Of a stretch of DNA of 45,035 nt, positions 29,871 to 37,251 are shown one piece after another. Each line of letters opens with the position of its first letter. Position 1 is the first letter of the stretch. The notes under the pieces were generated by a model. The model was not told the origin of the DNA, searched no databases, and saw only the letters and a list, made by a program, of their open reading frames with translations. The translations under genes and the position numbers were made by a program. The DNA is taken from positions 1-45,035 of IMG/VR virus record IMGVR_UViG_3300025759_008402; one strand, 5' to 3'. The DNA is from a virus.

Positions 29871-30374
29871 CTAATCCCATCGATAAAACTTGTGTACTCC
29901 TATTGTGCCTACAAATGTCATGTCTCGAGCCCAATTGGGTTTTACATAATTGGCATGATAGTGTGTAGCACCTTCTGTAAGTCCTCGAAACTCTTCGAAC
30001 TTCATAATGCGCCAAGCAAGTGTTTGTGCTGCTATCCAAGAATCTTCGTCTTTGGGTACATCAGCTTTACCATCACAATACCAACTAAATTGACAACGAT
30101 TTCGAATCATCTTGCCATTGGCATCTTGTTTGCCTTGTTTGACTACTTCACACACTGTATTAGGATAGCGACTGTCACGCACACGATTTAATACAACATC
30201 ACTTACACCAATTTGATCTGCTAAACTACTACCACGTGCTTCGTAGTAGATGTTTAGTGCCATACAGTATGTTTCAGGGAATGTTTCTTCGCTGTAGCCC
30301 GCAAACTCTTGATTAGCTGAGCTAACGCTGGTTGTCATCATAATTGCAATGATGCTCAATAGAAGTCGTTTCAT
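29871..30374 (-). CDS. SleB/CwlJ-type cell-wall hydrolase
   Basis: The 167-residue protein has a signal peptide (MKRLLLSIIAIMMTTSVSSA) and a Hydrolase_2 domain: YCMALNIYYEARGSSLADQIGVSDVVLNRVRDSRYPNTVCEVV, CQFSWYCDGK, and THYHANYVKPNWARD. The Glu in YYEARG is the expected catalytic residue. It should degrade peptidoglycan in the periplasm, complementing the CHAP lipoprotein. The ATG at 30374 is set by TTGAGGCAGAAA. Confidence 0.9.
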   Translation of the reverse strand: MKRLLLSIIAIMMTTSVSSANQEFAGYSEETFPETYCMALNIYYEARGSSLADQIGVSDVVLNRVRDSRYPNTVCEVVKQGKQDANGKMIRNRCQFSWYCDGKADVPKDEDSWIAAQTLAWRIMKFEEFRGLTEGATHYHANYVKPNWARDMTFVGTIGVHKFYRWD

Positions 30375-30391
30375 TTTCTGCCTCAATTTGT

Positions 30392-30616
30392 TTATAGTTC
30401 ACCAAGACTGAGCTGTTCTTTAATTTTGCCATTCTCGTCGATTAATTGAACAAGCCCGTCTTTAATTTTACCACGTTGCACCAAATATGTTTTTTGTTTG
30501 ATTTGACTGTTCATGTGCTTTACTGCCTGTTGCTTTGTACTGAACAAGTCACAAGTTTTTGTTTGGATACCACCGTGATTGTTATAAAACACAGTTTCAA
30601 CTTCGTAGGTACTCAT
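30392..30616 (-). CDS. Early small protein
   Basis: The 74-residue product (MSTYEVETVFYNNHGGIQTK...) has a beta-alpha-beta outline. The ATG at 30616 follows AAAGGAGTGTAATAC and an early promoter. The function is unknown. Confidence 0.65.
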   Translation of the reverse strand: MSTYEVETVFYNNHGGIQTKTCDLFSTKQQAVKHMNSQIKQKTYLVQRGKIKDGLVQLIDENGKIKEQLSLGEL

Positions 30617-30638
30617 TGTATTACACTCCTTTGTAAAC

Positions 30639-30667
30639 AATATAGTACTGTTGACTGCGTTTGTCAA
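30639..30667 (-). promoter_or_regulatory. Early sigma70 promoter
   Basis: TTGACA and TATATT are 17 bp apart; the -35 includes the TGA stop of the upstream gene. Confidence 0.8.
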
Positions 30668-30834
30668 GAACATTCAACAGGCGCAGTAGCTTCAAACTCT
30701 GCAACCATGTCTTTTTTCTTGAGCAAGAGTTTTTCCAAACTCCAAAGTGCCGCATATTTTTCATCGCTAGCACCTTCTTGAAATGCAATAAGAGCATTTT
30801 CAATTACATCGATATCTTCTAAAACGTCTACCAT
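30664..30834 (-). CDS. Small helical protein
   Basis: The 56-residue product is helical (MVDVLEDIDVIENALIAFQE...) and ends APVECS. AGGAG lies 8 bases before the ATG at 30834. The function is unknown. Confidence 0.6.
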   Translation of the reverse strand: MVDVLEDIDVIENALIAFQEGASDEKYAALWSLEKLLLKKKDMVAEFEATAPVECS

Positions 30835-30844
30835 CTTTGGTCTC

Positions 30845-31018
30845 CTAATTAAAGTCTGCAGGACGAAGCTCAACAGCTTCTTCTAGTTCAGCATACATGG
30901 TATACAGGTGTGCTGTCAACTGTTTTTTTACACTGTTTTGAAGTGGCATGCTCATAATGAGTTCATCTACTTCGTCTAGTTTGCTGTCAATAGATTCAAG
31001 TGTTTCTTGGATACTCAT
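30845..31018 (-). CDS. Small acidic helical protein
   Basis: The 57-residue product starts MSIQETLESIDSKLDEVDEL and ends ELRPADFN. It overlaps the upstream stop (TAATG). The function is unknown. Confidence 0.55.
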   Translation of the reverse strand: MSIQETLESIDSKLDEVDELIMSMPLQNSVKKQLTAHLYTMYAELEEAVELRPADFN

Positions 31019-31203
31019 TAGTTTAAATCACACTCCCAATTGTTTCCATTGAACGTTGCTTTAAGAGCACCAAGTGGAAAGTCCTCATGCTCAAACAACA
31101 TGTAAGGTGCACCGTCATAGTCCATTTTCATAGTTACAACATTAACCTCGTCTAAGCCTATTTCACGCTCTCCGGGTACTGCACTGTTGAAAATTCTAAT
31201 CAT
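31018..31203 (-). CDS. Small early protein
   Basis: The 61-residue product MIRIFNSAVPGEREIGLDEV... is beta-rich with a C-terminal ATFNGNNWECDLN. AGGAG lies 7 bases upstream of the ATG at 31203. The function is unknown. Confidence 0.6.
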   Translation of the reverse strand: MIRIFNSAVPGEREIGLDEVNVVTMKMDYDGAPYMLFEHEDFPLGALKATFNGNNWECDLN

Positions 31204-31217
31204 TTGCAACTCCTTTT

Positions 31218-31367
31218 TTAAAGTTGTTCACATACTGCATGACCTTCTGACAGGTCAACTACAACAACAGTTTCCTGCACAGGGTACTGCGTGATAAAAT
31301 CTGACGCTGCTTGGAGGCTGGTGAAAAAGAATGACTGTTGACGGTCAAAATCTACTACTGCAAACAT
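31218..31367 (-). CDS. Small early protein (49 residues)
   Basis: The product starts MFAVVDFDRQQSFFFTSLQA and has a beta-alpha-beta outline. AGGAG lies 6 bases upstream and a strong early promoter 31 bases upstream. It is the first gene of an operon of small genes down to 30392. The function is unknown. Confidence 0.55.
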   Translation of the reverse strand: MFAVVDFDRQQSFFFTSLQAASDFITQYPVQETVVVVDLSEGHAVCEQL

Positions 31368-31397
31368 AAGTAACTCCTTTGTCTAACTTACACATAC

Positions 31398-31426
31398 AAT
31401 ATAGCATCAAGACGTCTTACTGTCAA
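31398..31426 (-). promoter_or_regulatory. Early sigma70 promoter with palindromic spacer
   Basis: TTGACA and TATATT are 17 bp apart. The spacer contains AAGACGTCTT, a perfect palindrome shared with the promoter at 32171-32199. Confidence 0.82.
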
Positions 31427-31430
31427 GAAA

Positions 31431-31457
31431 AAAGTGCAAGAAAGAATCCTGCACTTT
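31431..31457 (-). terminator. Hairpin terminator
   Basis: AAAGTGCA and TGCACTTT pair around an 11-base loop and are followed by a T-rich run. It ends the membrane-protein gene and lies right before the next -35 box. Confidence 0.75.
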
Positions 31458-31477
31458 CAATAGCTTATAATTTTTCT

Positions 31478-31738
31478 TTAAGAAAAATCAATGTCTGGAT
31501 ATTTTTCCTTTAGACGAGCACGGTGTGTTGCCATATCAATCATGCAATACATAGCACCCAATACAAAGTATAGTGTCAGACCACCGAACATAGAACTGTT
31601 AAGATCCCATTCCATAATGTAACGGAAAAATGCCATACATGCTACCAATGCAGTAGCACTGACGGCAAGAATCTTTGTAGCATTAAATGCAATCTTACCA
31701 AATTCAATTGCGGTTTGTTTATAAAGTGTGTTACTCAT
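31478..31738 (-). CDS. Small two-helix membrane protein
   Basis: The 86-residue protein has two membrane helices (ILAVSATALVACMAFFRYIM and MFGGLTLYFVLGAMYCMIDM) and a charged C-terminus. An early role is suggested by its place among early genes. The function is unknown. A GGGCA/TGCCC hairpin (31772-31785) lies in its leader. Confidence 0.65.
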   Translation of the reverse strand: MSNTLYKQTAIEFGKIAFNATKILAVSATALVACMAFFRYIMEWDLNSSMFGGLTLYFVLGAMYCMIDMATHRARLKEKYPDIDFS

Positions 31739-31819
31739 TTGAGGTTTCCTTTTCTTGCTGAGTAGTTAGGTGGGCATCATTGCCCGGTTAAATTATCCTC
31801 CCTAAGTACTGCTCCCGTA

Positions 31820-32137
31820 TTATACTGCCTCAAAGCCAAACATGGCTACTTTATATTTTTTATTGCCAACCAACATATAGTCACCCATTGATGTTGACCG
31901 GAGACCCATTCCACCTTCGTGCAACGGTGCCATTACTGTAACAGCGTCATTGTAGTCGCCGTTAGCTTCTCCATTTTCAAAAAATTTCTCTTTGCGGCTC
32001 CATGAGCCCATCACGTTGTTTGTCCAACGATATGCATAGTTCATAGCTTCTTCGTCACTTGTACCATCTGGCACATCAACAAATGCTACTGTGTTAGGTG
32101 TATCTTCAAACGCTGAATGAATAACTGCTACTTGCAT
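31820..32137 (-). CDS. Conserved-looking phage protein of unknown function
   Basis: The 105-residue product starts MQVAVIHSAFEDTPNTVAFV and includes EEAMNYAYRWTNNVMGSWS. From memory, marine T4-like phages carry similar proteins; no function is known. AGGAAC lies before the ATG and an early promoter 34 bases upstream. Confidence 0.65.
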   Translation of the reverse strand: MQVAVIHSAFEDTPNTVAFVDVPDGTSDEEAMNYAYRWTNNVMGSWSRKEKFFENGEANGDYNDAVTVMAPLHEGGMGLRSTSMGDYMLVGNKKYKVAMFGFEAV

Positions 32138-32170
32138 ATCTAAGTTCCTTTTTTCTCAACTTACATATAT

Positions 32171-32199
32171 ACTTTACACTCAAGACGTCTTGCTGTCAA
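32171..32199 (-). promoter_or_regulatory. Early promoter with palindromic spacer
   Basis: TTGACA and TAAAGT are 17 bp apart. The spacer holds CAAGACGTCTTG, a 12-bp perfect palindrome. The -35 includes the upstream TGA stop. Confidence 0.7.
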
Positions 32200-32381
32200 C
32201 CTTTTTCTGTATCTTTTTCTAAAATAATTGTAGTTTTTTCTGTAACAGGTTCAAACTCAGCCTGCATGTTGTCAGTGATAGTAAAATCTGTGCCTGCAGT
32301 AAGCATTTGAATTTGCCATCTCTTGGTATCTTTGAATACCAAATTAATTTGAACTGTTCCGTCTATACATTTTACTAGCAT
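32196..32381 (-). CDS. Small beta-rich protein
   Basis: The 61-residue product (MLVKCIDGTVQINLVFKDTK...) is beta-rich. Its TGA stop lies inside a -35 box. The function is unknown. Confidence 0.5.
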   Translation of the reverse strand: MLVKCIDGTVQINLVFKDTKRWQIQMLTAGTDFTITDNMQAEFEPVTEKTTIILEKDTEKG

Positions 32382-32391
32382 AAATTACCTT

Positions 32392-32586
32392 CTAGTCATT
32401 CATTATGGGTTCATCGTCGGTTGATATGTATGTAAGGGGCTTTCCTTCTTTGCCTGTGCTCATACATTTTTCACTGCAATACCATACAATTCCATTCACT
32501 GTGTGTCCACACCATGTGTCTATCGCCTGATGATTACCGTTTTCTGTTGGTACAAATAATAGGTGATGTTTTTTACATATATTCAT
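32392..32586 (-). CDS. Small Cys/His-rich protein
   Basis: The 64-residue product starts MNICKKHHLLFVPTE and has WCGHTVNGIVWYCSEKC, so a CxxH...CxxxC-type zinc site is possible. It overlaps the acetyltransferase gene by 4 bases. Confidence 0.55.
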   Translation of the reverse strand: MNICKKHHLLFVPTENGNHQAIDTWCGHTVNGIVWYCSEKCMSTGKEGKPLTYISTDDEPIMND

Positions 32587-33083
32587 TTGTGTAACACATA
32601 AGTCATTTGTAGTTGTGGTTCTGGACGTCTGAATTGCACATATTCATTATATTCATGTGTAAACCCTAGTTTTTCTGTAGCACGTTGATTGCGAGGATTA
32701 TCTGGAGATATGTGTATGTGTATTTTGTCAACATGCTCAAATGCATGATTGATTAACATATATCTAAATTCACGATTGTACTTACCACCCCAGTATTCTC
32801 TTGCAAGAAAAGTACTCCCCATAAACAATCTATTGTCTGACATATAGTAGTATTTTGTAGTACCTATTATTTTTTTGCCATCTAAGATTGCTAGTGCATC
32901 TGTGTTTATAAGATAATCAAACCATTTTTTAAAAACTTCTGGTTGCCATCTATTTTTTGCAGGCATTCCTGACCAAATATCAGGATCTTTTGCCGCATCG
33001 TATAAGCCATCAAAATCTTCTGATGCAAGTGGTCTGATGTTTACTAACGAAGAACTAAGAATCGGAAGAAGATTTAGTGTCAT
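32583..33083 (-). CDS. GNAT-family N-acetyltransferase
   Basis: The 166-residue protein matches RimJ/RimL-type GNATs: VNIRPLASEDFDGLYDAAKDPDIW, IIGTTKYYYM, REYWGGKYNREFRYMLINHAFE (acetyl-CoA loop, degenerate), and KIHIHISPDNPRNQRATEKLGFTHE. It may acetylate a protein, antibiotic-like molecule or polyamine; the substrate is unknown. It overlaps the genes on both sides. Confidence 0.85.
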   Translation of the reverse strand: MTLNLLPILSSSLVNIRPLASEDFDGLYDAAKDPDIWSGMPAKNRWQPEVFKKWFDYLINTDALAILDGKKIIGTTKYYYMSDNRLFMGSTFLAREYWGGKYNREFRYMLINHAFEHVDKIHIHISPDNPRNQRATEKLGFTHEYNEYVQFRRPEPQLQMTYVLHK

Positions 33084-33390
33084 CTATAATAATCTCATAA
33101 TCACCATCATACAGTATATCTAAATCGTTAGATGTAGTTACAGTATAAGGCTGATCAGGGTCAAATAGTTTGATATCAGTAAGCAAGTTTCGAATTGCTT
33201 CGTCTGACCAATTGTGTTCTAATTCTGTTGAAATACCGCCTTCGAACTGTTTCCAACTATAGTAGTTGCTTACTTCTATCGGATCGCAAGGATCGTAACC
33301 TTCACTGATAATATCTTTTAACAGTGCTTTATCTTTTATACCACTTTTTCTAACAGCACGTTCAACCTGAAAATCAATCACATTTGTCAT
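33055..33390 (-). CDS. Hypothetical acidic protein
   Basis: The 111-residue product starts MTNVIDFQVERAVRKSGIKDKALLKDII and has WSDEAIRNLLTDIKLFDPDQPYTV. The ATG overlaps the upstream stop (TGATG). The function is unknown. Confidence 0.6.
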   Translation of the reverse strand: MTNVIDFQVERAVRKSGIKDKALLKDIISEGYDPCDPIEVSNYYSWKQFEGGISTELEHNWSDEAIRNLLTDIKLFDPDQPYTVTTSNDLDILYDGDYEIIIDDTKSSSDS

Positions 33391-33680
33391 CAATCGCACT
33401 CCGGAAACTTGTGTTTTACAACTTGTTCAATTGGTTGAAAATGTCCATTCATATGTTCTGCTACATATGCTCGGGGTTCTTCAGTTCCCCAACGAAATAT
33501 GGCTAGCTTTGCCATATTAAAAATTTCTCTTTTGTTGCTGTTGATTAGTGTATCCTTGGGATCATCATCTCCAGCTTCTTCTAAATATCGCAATGCATAT
33601 GTTGCAATATCTTCTACGCTTAATGGGACCTCTACCTTTGCCAGTATTCTTCTTCCATTGCCAGTGTCTTTAGACCTCAT
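33390..33680 (-). CDS. Hypothetical early protein
   Basis: The 96-residue product starts MRSKDTGNGRRILAKVEVPLSVEDI and is mostly helical after residue 20. GAGAGG lies 8 bases upstream of the ATG. The function is unknown. Confidence 0.6.
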   Translation of the reverse strand: MRSKDTGNGRRILAKVEVPLSVEDIATYALRYLEEAGDDDPKDTLINSNKREIFNMAKLAIFRWGTEEPRAYVAEHMNGHFQPIEQVVKHKFPECD

Positions 33681-33684
33681 TCTT

Positions 33685-33726
33685 TTAGCCTCTCTTTTGC
33701 CTATAGTTTAATATTCGATGTGCCAT
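33685..33726 (-). CDS. Possible 13-residue leader peptide
   Basis: ATG with GGAGAG about 6 bases upstream opens the frame MAHRILNYRQKRG, which stops 4 bases before the next gene. It lies between the early promoter and that gene. Confidence 0.25.
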   Translation of the reverse strand: MAHRILNYRQKRG

Positions 33727-33757
33727 GACATCTCTCCATAATTTCTTACTAAGTAAG

Positions 33758-33786
33758 AGTTTATGGCAAGACGACTCGAATGTCAA
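33758..33786 (-). promoter_or_regulatory. Early promoter
   Basis: TTGACA and TAAACT are 17 bp apart. The -35 is one arm of a long inverted repeat (33781-33823). Confidence 0.65.
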
Positions 33787-33823
33787 CAAAAAAGATTCAA
33801 AAAAATACATTTTTTTGTTGACA
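33781..33823. repeat. Long inverted repeat with TTGACA ends
   Basis: TGTCAACAAAAAA and TTTTTTTGTTGACA face each other across 16 bases. It can act as a terminator for the tail-protein gene, or as a regulated promoter pair, since each arm ends in a -35-like TTGACA. Confidence 0.6.
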
Positions 33824-33826
33824 CAG

Positions 33827-33834
33827 TATTTATA
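33827..33834 (-). promoter_or_regulatory. Late promoter box overlapping a stop codon
   Basis: A perfect TATAAATA contains the TAA stop of the 843-residue tail protein. Confidence 0.45.
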
Positions 33835-36361
33835 CTTCTAAATATGTGATTCTTACATCCCAACTAACATTAGCTGTTGCATCGCCTTTAACTTTAAATT
33901 TAAGACCATTGTCTATTTCAGCACTAAAGTTCCAACCAGTGTAAGTTACAGTCCAGTTAGCATTTTGATCTGGACTTAGTTCACCTGAAGCCACGTTAGT
34001 ATTAGCTTGGTATATGTTACCGTCATATTCAACACTATCATTGGTTATATATGCAGTTAACGGATCCCATATAGCTTGCACTGTGTCTGTTGTAGTGCGT
34101 TGATAGTCTGTTTTCATCACAGTGTTACTCACAATACTAGTAGTTCCGGTTTGATTGTCTGCTAGTCCTTCAATCTTAAATGCTTGTACTTGACCTGTGG
34201 TTGCACGACCAATAGCATAAGCAGTGAAAAACCAAGTTTTCCCACTAGCTGGTTCTGGATAAACTCCGTTAACTTGAATTGCTGTTGCACCACTTCCTGT
34301 AGTTGTGACTTGTGTTTTCTTTACATTTGGATCTCCGCTGAGATCGATTGTATCTGCATTTTGTGTAATTACAACACTGCTATCGCTGCTAGTCAGTGTT
34401 CTAAATTCAAAATTATTTGCTGTACGTTGTTTGAATACTTGATTAGCACCACCTACATTGCTACTTGTAATAGTATCAGTAATTGTAAGATCATCTGCAT
34501 TTTGTGTAATACTAATGCCACCGGCATTTACAAGTGATCTAAATTCTAAATCACTTCCGCTAGCTTGTTTGAATACACCGCTGCCTGTTCCAACATTGCT
34601 AGCACTTGAAATTGATCCACTACCGCCGCCGCTAGCAATATTACGCCAAGTGTTTGTATCTCCGTAATATGCTTCGATATTGTGTGTATCTGTGTTATAG
34701 CGTATTTCGCCAATTTCTGTGTTTGGCCGCTGTGCAGTTGTACCAGCTGGTATTCTAATAGCTGCTGTTCCTGGTATTCTAGTATTTTCTTCTAGTTCAA
34801 CTCTAATGTTACCGCCAGCGCCGTCACCATTGATTACACGAGTTTCTCCTGCTTTACCTTCAACTTGCCTTGCTCTACTAACACCTGCATCTTTAACAAT
34901 AACACCACTGCCACTTTCTACATTTAAGTTGTTTAAAAAGTCAAACAATGTGCTAGTTGCTTGCTGATAATCTGCTAGTGTTCCTGTGTTAAAACCTCCT
35001 GTATCTTTACGAGTGAAGATTGTTAAAATATCAGTTCTAATTACAATGTCGTCTGTGTTTGCATTTAGTGCAAGTTGTGCTTGTTCACTACTTACTAGAT
35101 ACAGTGTATTACCTGTGTTATTAAAGTTATTAATTACTGTGGTACCACTAACTGACACATTATCACTTACTTGACTAGCTGTGTCAGTGATTAGCCCGCC
35201 TGCTCGATAACCCGGACTGTTAGGTATAGTTGGTGTATTTCCTTGACTTTTTTCTTGTTCCCTTTGTTCAAACTCTTGTGTATAACCTATTATGTTACCA
35301 CAATAGTCATAAACCGGAATTTGACTTTCAATCGTTGGTGTTGGATTATCAGCTGCACGTAACAAGTTTAGCATTTCGTCATCTAGTAACAGATGAAAAA
35401 TGTTAGGATATTCTATTACTTCTCCACTAACAATGCGATTATTATTAGCATCGTACTGATGACCTGTGGTATTGTCTTTTCCACTTCCTAAACTATACTG
35501 CACAGGATAAGCTGCAAGCCTGTCGTATAAACTTTTTAATTGTGTTGAAATTCTGCTATTACCACTAATAGGTCCTGATCCTGGATTGTGCAACACACCA
35601 ATTTCACTATTACATCCGCTGTCCGGTGTTGCAAATTGGCTACCACCAGGTGAATAAGAACCAATAATATTGTTTTCAAAATCTACTAAGCTAGTAATTC
35701 TATCTGTAATACCCTTAACATCGTTTACAATTCTATCAATTTCGCTTTGTATTAACGACCCACTTGTTATTGCATCAATTTGATTGGCAATATTTCCTAG
35801 TACGCCGCCGTTGAATACACTGGCATTAAATCCGCCATTGGTACTAATACATGCACAAACATTACCAGGATCCATACTACCAATGTCATTAGCAAGTTGT
35901 TTACCTGCTCCTAAGAAACTGCCCATTGCACGTTCCAACATATTAGGAATAGCAATTGGATCTACAGGAGCACTACAGAAGTTGATAAGATTAGCAACGT
36001 TCTGAGCTTCTCCTAACACCATGTTTAATCTTCCCAAAACATTGTCTATTTTAGTATGATCCATAAATTGCTCTACGCCGCCTAACAATTGATTTAGTGC
36101 ATCTGCAATCTCACCTTGTATGTTTGGAATTTTTAATAACTCTTGAATGTTAGCATGCAAACACAGTTGCACATTTGGTAATTTCATACCATTGCCACTC
36201 AGTACTTGACATAAGATTTCTCTGAGTGTGAAACTGTATTGTGCTTGACTAGTAACTCTCAGTGCATCAGCGCCAGCAGCAATAGTACCACTGATATGAT
36301 GCTGAGCATCTAAATAGTCGTTTGCATTTTGCAAACCTTGTTTAAAATCTCTAAAACTCAT
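33830..36361 (-). CDS. Large tail/baseplate structural protein
   Basis: The 843-residue protein starts MSFRDFKQGLQNANDYLDAQHH. Residues about 40-260 are helical with conserved-looking Cys, then NNRIVSGEVIEYPNIFHLLLDDEMLNLL, and a C-terminal half of beta-rich Ser/Thr repeats (VGTGSGVFKQASGSDLEFRSL... then VGGANQVFKQRTANNFEFRTL) typical of fibre-like proteins. It overlaps the PAAR gene upstream (ATGA), so it probably belongs to the baseplate or a fibre attached to it. No enzymatic domain is seen. Confidence 0.7.
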   Translation of the reverse strand: MSFRDFKQGLQNANDYLDAQHHISGTIAAGADALRVTSQAQYSFTLREILCQVLSGNGMKLPNVQLCLHANIQELLKIPNIQGEIADALNQLLGGVEQFMDHTKIDNVLGRLNMVLGEAQNVANLINFCSAPVDPIAIPNMLERAMGSFLGAGKQLANDIGSMDPGNVCACISTNGGFNASVFNGGVLGNIANQIDAITSGSLIQSEIDRIVNDVKGITDRITSLVDFENNIIGSYSPGGSQFATPDSGCNSEIGVLHNPGSGPISGNSRISTQLKSLYDRLAAYPVQYSLGSGKDNTTGHQYDANNNRIVSGEVIEYPNIFHLLLDDEMLNLLRAADNPTPTIESQIPVYDYCGNIIGYTQEFEQREQEKSQGNTPTIPNSPGYRAGGLITDTASQVSDNVSVSGTTVINNFNNTGNTLYLVSSEQAQLALNANTDDIVIRTDILTIFTRKDTGGFNTGTLADYQQATSTLFDFLNNLNVESGSGVIVKDAGVSRARQVEGKAGETRVINGDGAGGNIRVELEENTRIPGTAAIRIPAGTTAQRPNTEIGEIRYNTDTHNIEAYYGDTNTWRNIASGGGSGSISSASNVGTGSGVFKQASGSDLEFRSLVNAGGISITQNADDLTITDTITSSNVGGANQVFKQRTANNFEFRTLTSSDSSVVITQNADTIDLSGDPNVKKTQVTTTGSGATAIQVNGVYPEPASGKTWFFTAYAIGRATTGQVQAFKIEGLADNQTGTTSIVSNTVMKTDYQRTTTDTVQAIWDPLTAYITNDSVEYDGNIYQANTNVASGELSPDQNANWTVTYTGWNFSAEIDNGLKFKVKGDATANVSWDVRITYLEV

Positions 36362-36660
36362 GGATTATTGTTCCCACCGGCACGTACATCAGGACTTGCT
36401 GTTTTGGCTCTTGGATTACAGTGACTATCTCCTGGACATTTGCTATCTGGATTAGCAGGATCTCTTATCAATATCACAGGAATTGCCATAGCTCTAACAC
36501 TGCCCACTGTGTCAGTGGCTATCAGACTACCGCCTTTATCAGTGTTAGGATCACCATCGATACTAATACGTCTACTGTTTACCCTTACATCAGGACAAAC
36601 AGTTATCGTTGTTGCTCCGCAATCTCTAAAATCAAATTCTCTGTGTACCCATCTTGCCAT
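36358..36660 (-). CDS. PAAR-repeat baseplate spike-tip protein (gp5.4-like)
   Basis: The 100-residue protein has PAAR-like text: CPDVRVNSRRISIDGDPNTDKGGSLIATDT, VRAMAIPVILIRDPANPD, CPGDSHCNPRAKTASPDVRAGG. Cys and His residues fit the metal-binding tip (C..., H.....). PAAR proteins cap the spike and help to pierce the outer membrane. The ATG follows a late box by 5 bases. Confidence 0.75.
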   Translation of the reverse strand: MARWVHREFDFRDCGATTITVCPDVRVNSRRISIDGDPNTDKGGSLIATDTVGSVRAMAIPVILIRDPANPDSKCPGDSHCNPRAKTASPDVRAGGNNNP

Positions 36661-36673
36661 GCAAGTATTTATT
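36661..36673 (-). promoter_or_regulatory. Late promoter fused to start codon
   Basis: AATAAATACTTGC is followed directly by the PAAR ATG at 36660. Confidence 0.78.
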
Positions 36674-36998
36674 AGAGTTTAAGACCCTCAAGACTGCTAG
36701 CCGGAGCAATGCCGCTGGTACTTTGAATATATCCGTCGCTCAGTCCCTTGTTGGGTCGAGCAGTAGCAACTATTTGAGAACCTTTTATACTGATTGGTTC
36801 ACTGCTACCTGTATCAATACTCATTAGCCAAGGAATAAGCATGGCTTGTCCGTTTTGTGGATTGAGTGTAAGCACTGTGGGTTTTACTAGTTTAAGATCA
36901 TCTGCACTTGAGCTATCAAATCTACCAACTATTTCTTCGCCTGTGCTCAATTTAACTGTAACAGTGTCTCCTTTACTAAAGTTTGAAATCACTAACAT
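36672..36998 (-). CDS. Sm-like fold protein
   Basis: The 108-residue product starts MLVISNFSKGDTVTVKLSTGEEIVGRFDSSSADDLKLVKPTVL, which has the strand pattern of Sm/Lsm proteins (V.V.L..G....G....D....L.L). The C-terminus is Ser/Gly-rich and disordered. The function is unknown; RNA binding is possible. AGGAG in the glutaredoxin gene lies 9 bases upstream of the ATG. Confidence 0.5.
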   Translation of the reverse strand: MLVISNFSKGDTVTVKLSTGEEIVGRFDSSSADDLKLVKPTVLTLNPQNGQAMLIPWLMSIDTGSSEPISIKGSQIVATARPNKGLSDGYIQSTSGIAPASSLEGLKL

Positions 36999-37251
36999 CT
37001 ACAACTTCTCCTATGAGTTCTTTTACTGTATTTGGATTCATACGAACAAGTGCTTGCCCGCCACCGGCTACCAGTAGTTTTCCGTTGTGATAAATCTGTG
37101 GCATAGTTCTATGCCCTTCATTTAGTAAAAACTCACGAGCTTCGGGATTGGTATCCACTCTAATTTCTTCGTATTCAATTTCGTTTTTTGTCAAGTAATG
37201 CTTTGCCATTTCACAATAAGGACACAATGGTTTGCTGTACAATGTGATCAT
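36976..37251 (-). CDS. grx: Glutaredoxin
   Basis: The 91-residue protein has the CPYC redox site (LYSKPLCPYCEMAKHYL), the cis-Pro motif RTMPQIYHNGKL and a GGGQAL glutathione-site segment. It should reduce ribonucleotide reductase, whose genes follow upstream in the same operon (nrdB stop overlaps its start). Confidence 0.95.
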   Translation of the reverse strand: MITLYSKPLCPYCEMAKHYLTKNEIEYEEIRVDTNPEAREFLLNEGHRTMPQIYHNGKLLVAGGGQALVRMNPNTVKELIGEVVDVSDFKL

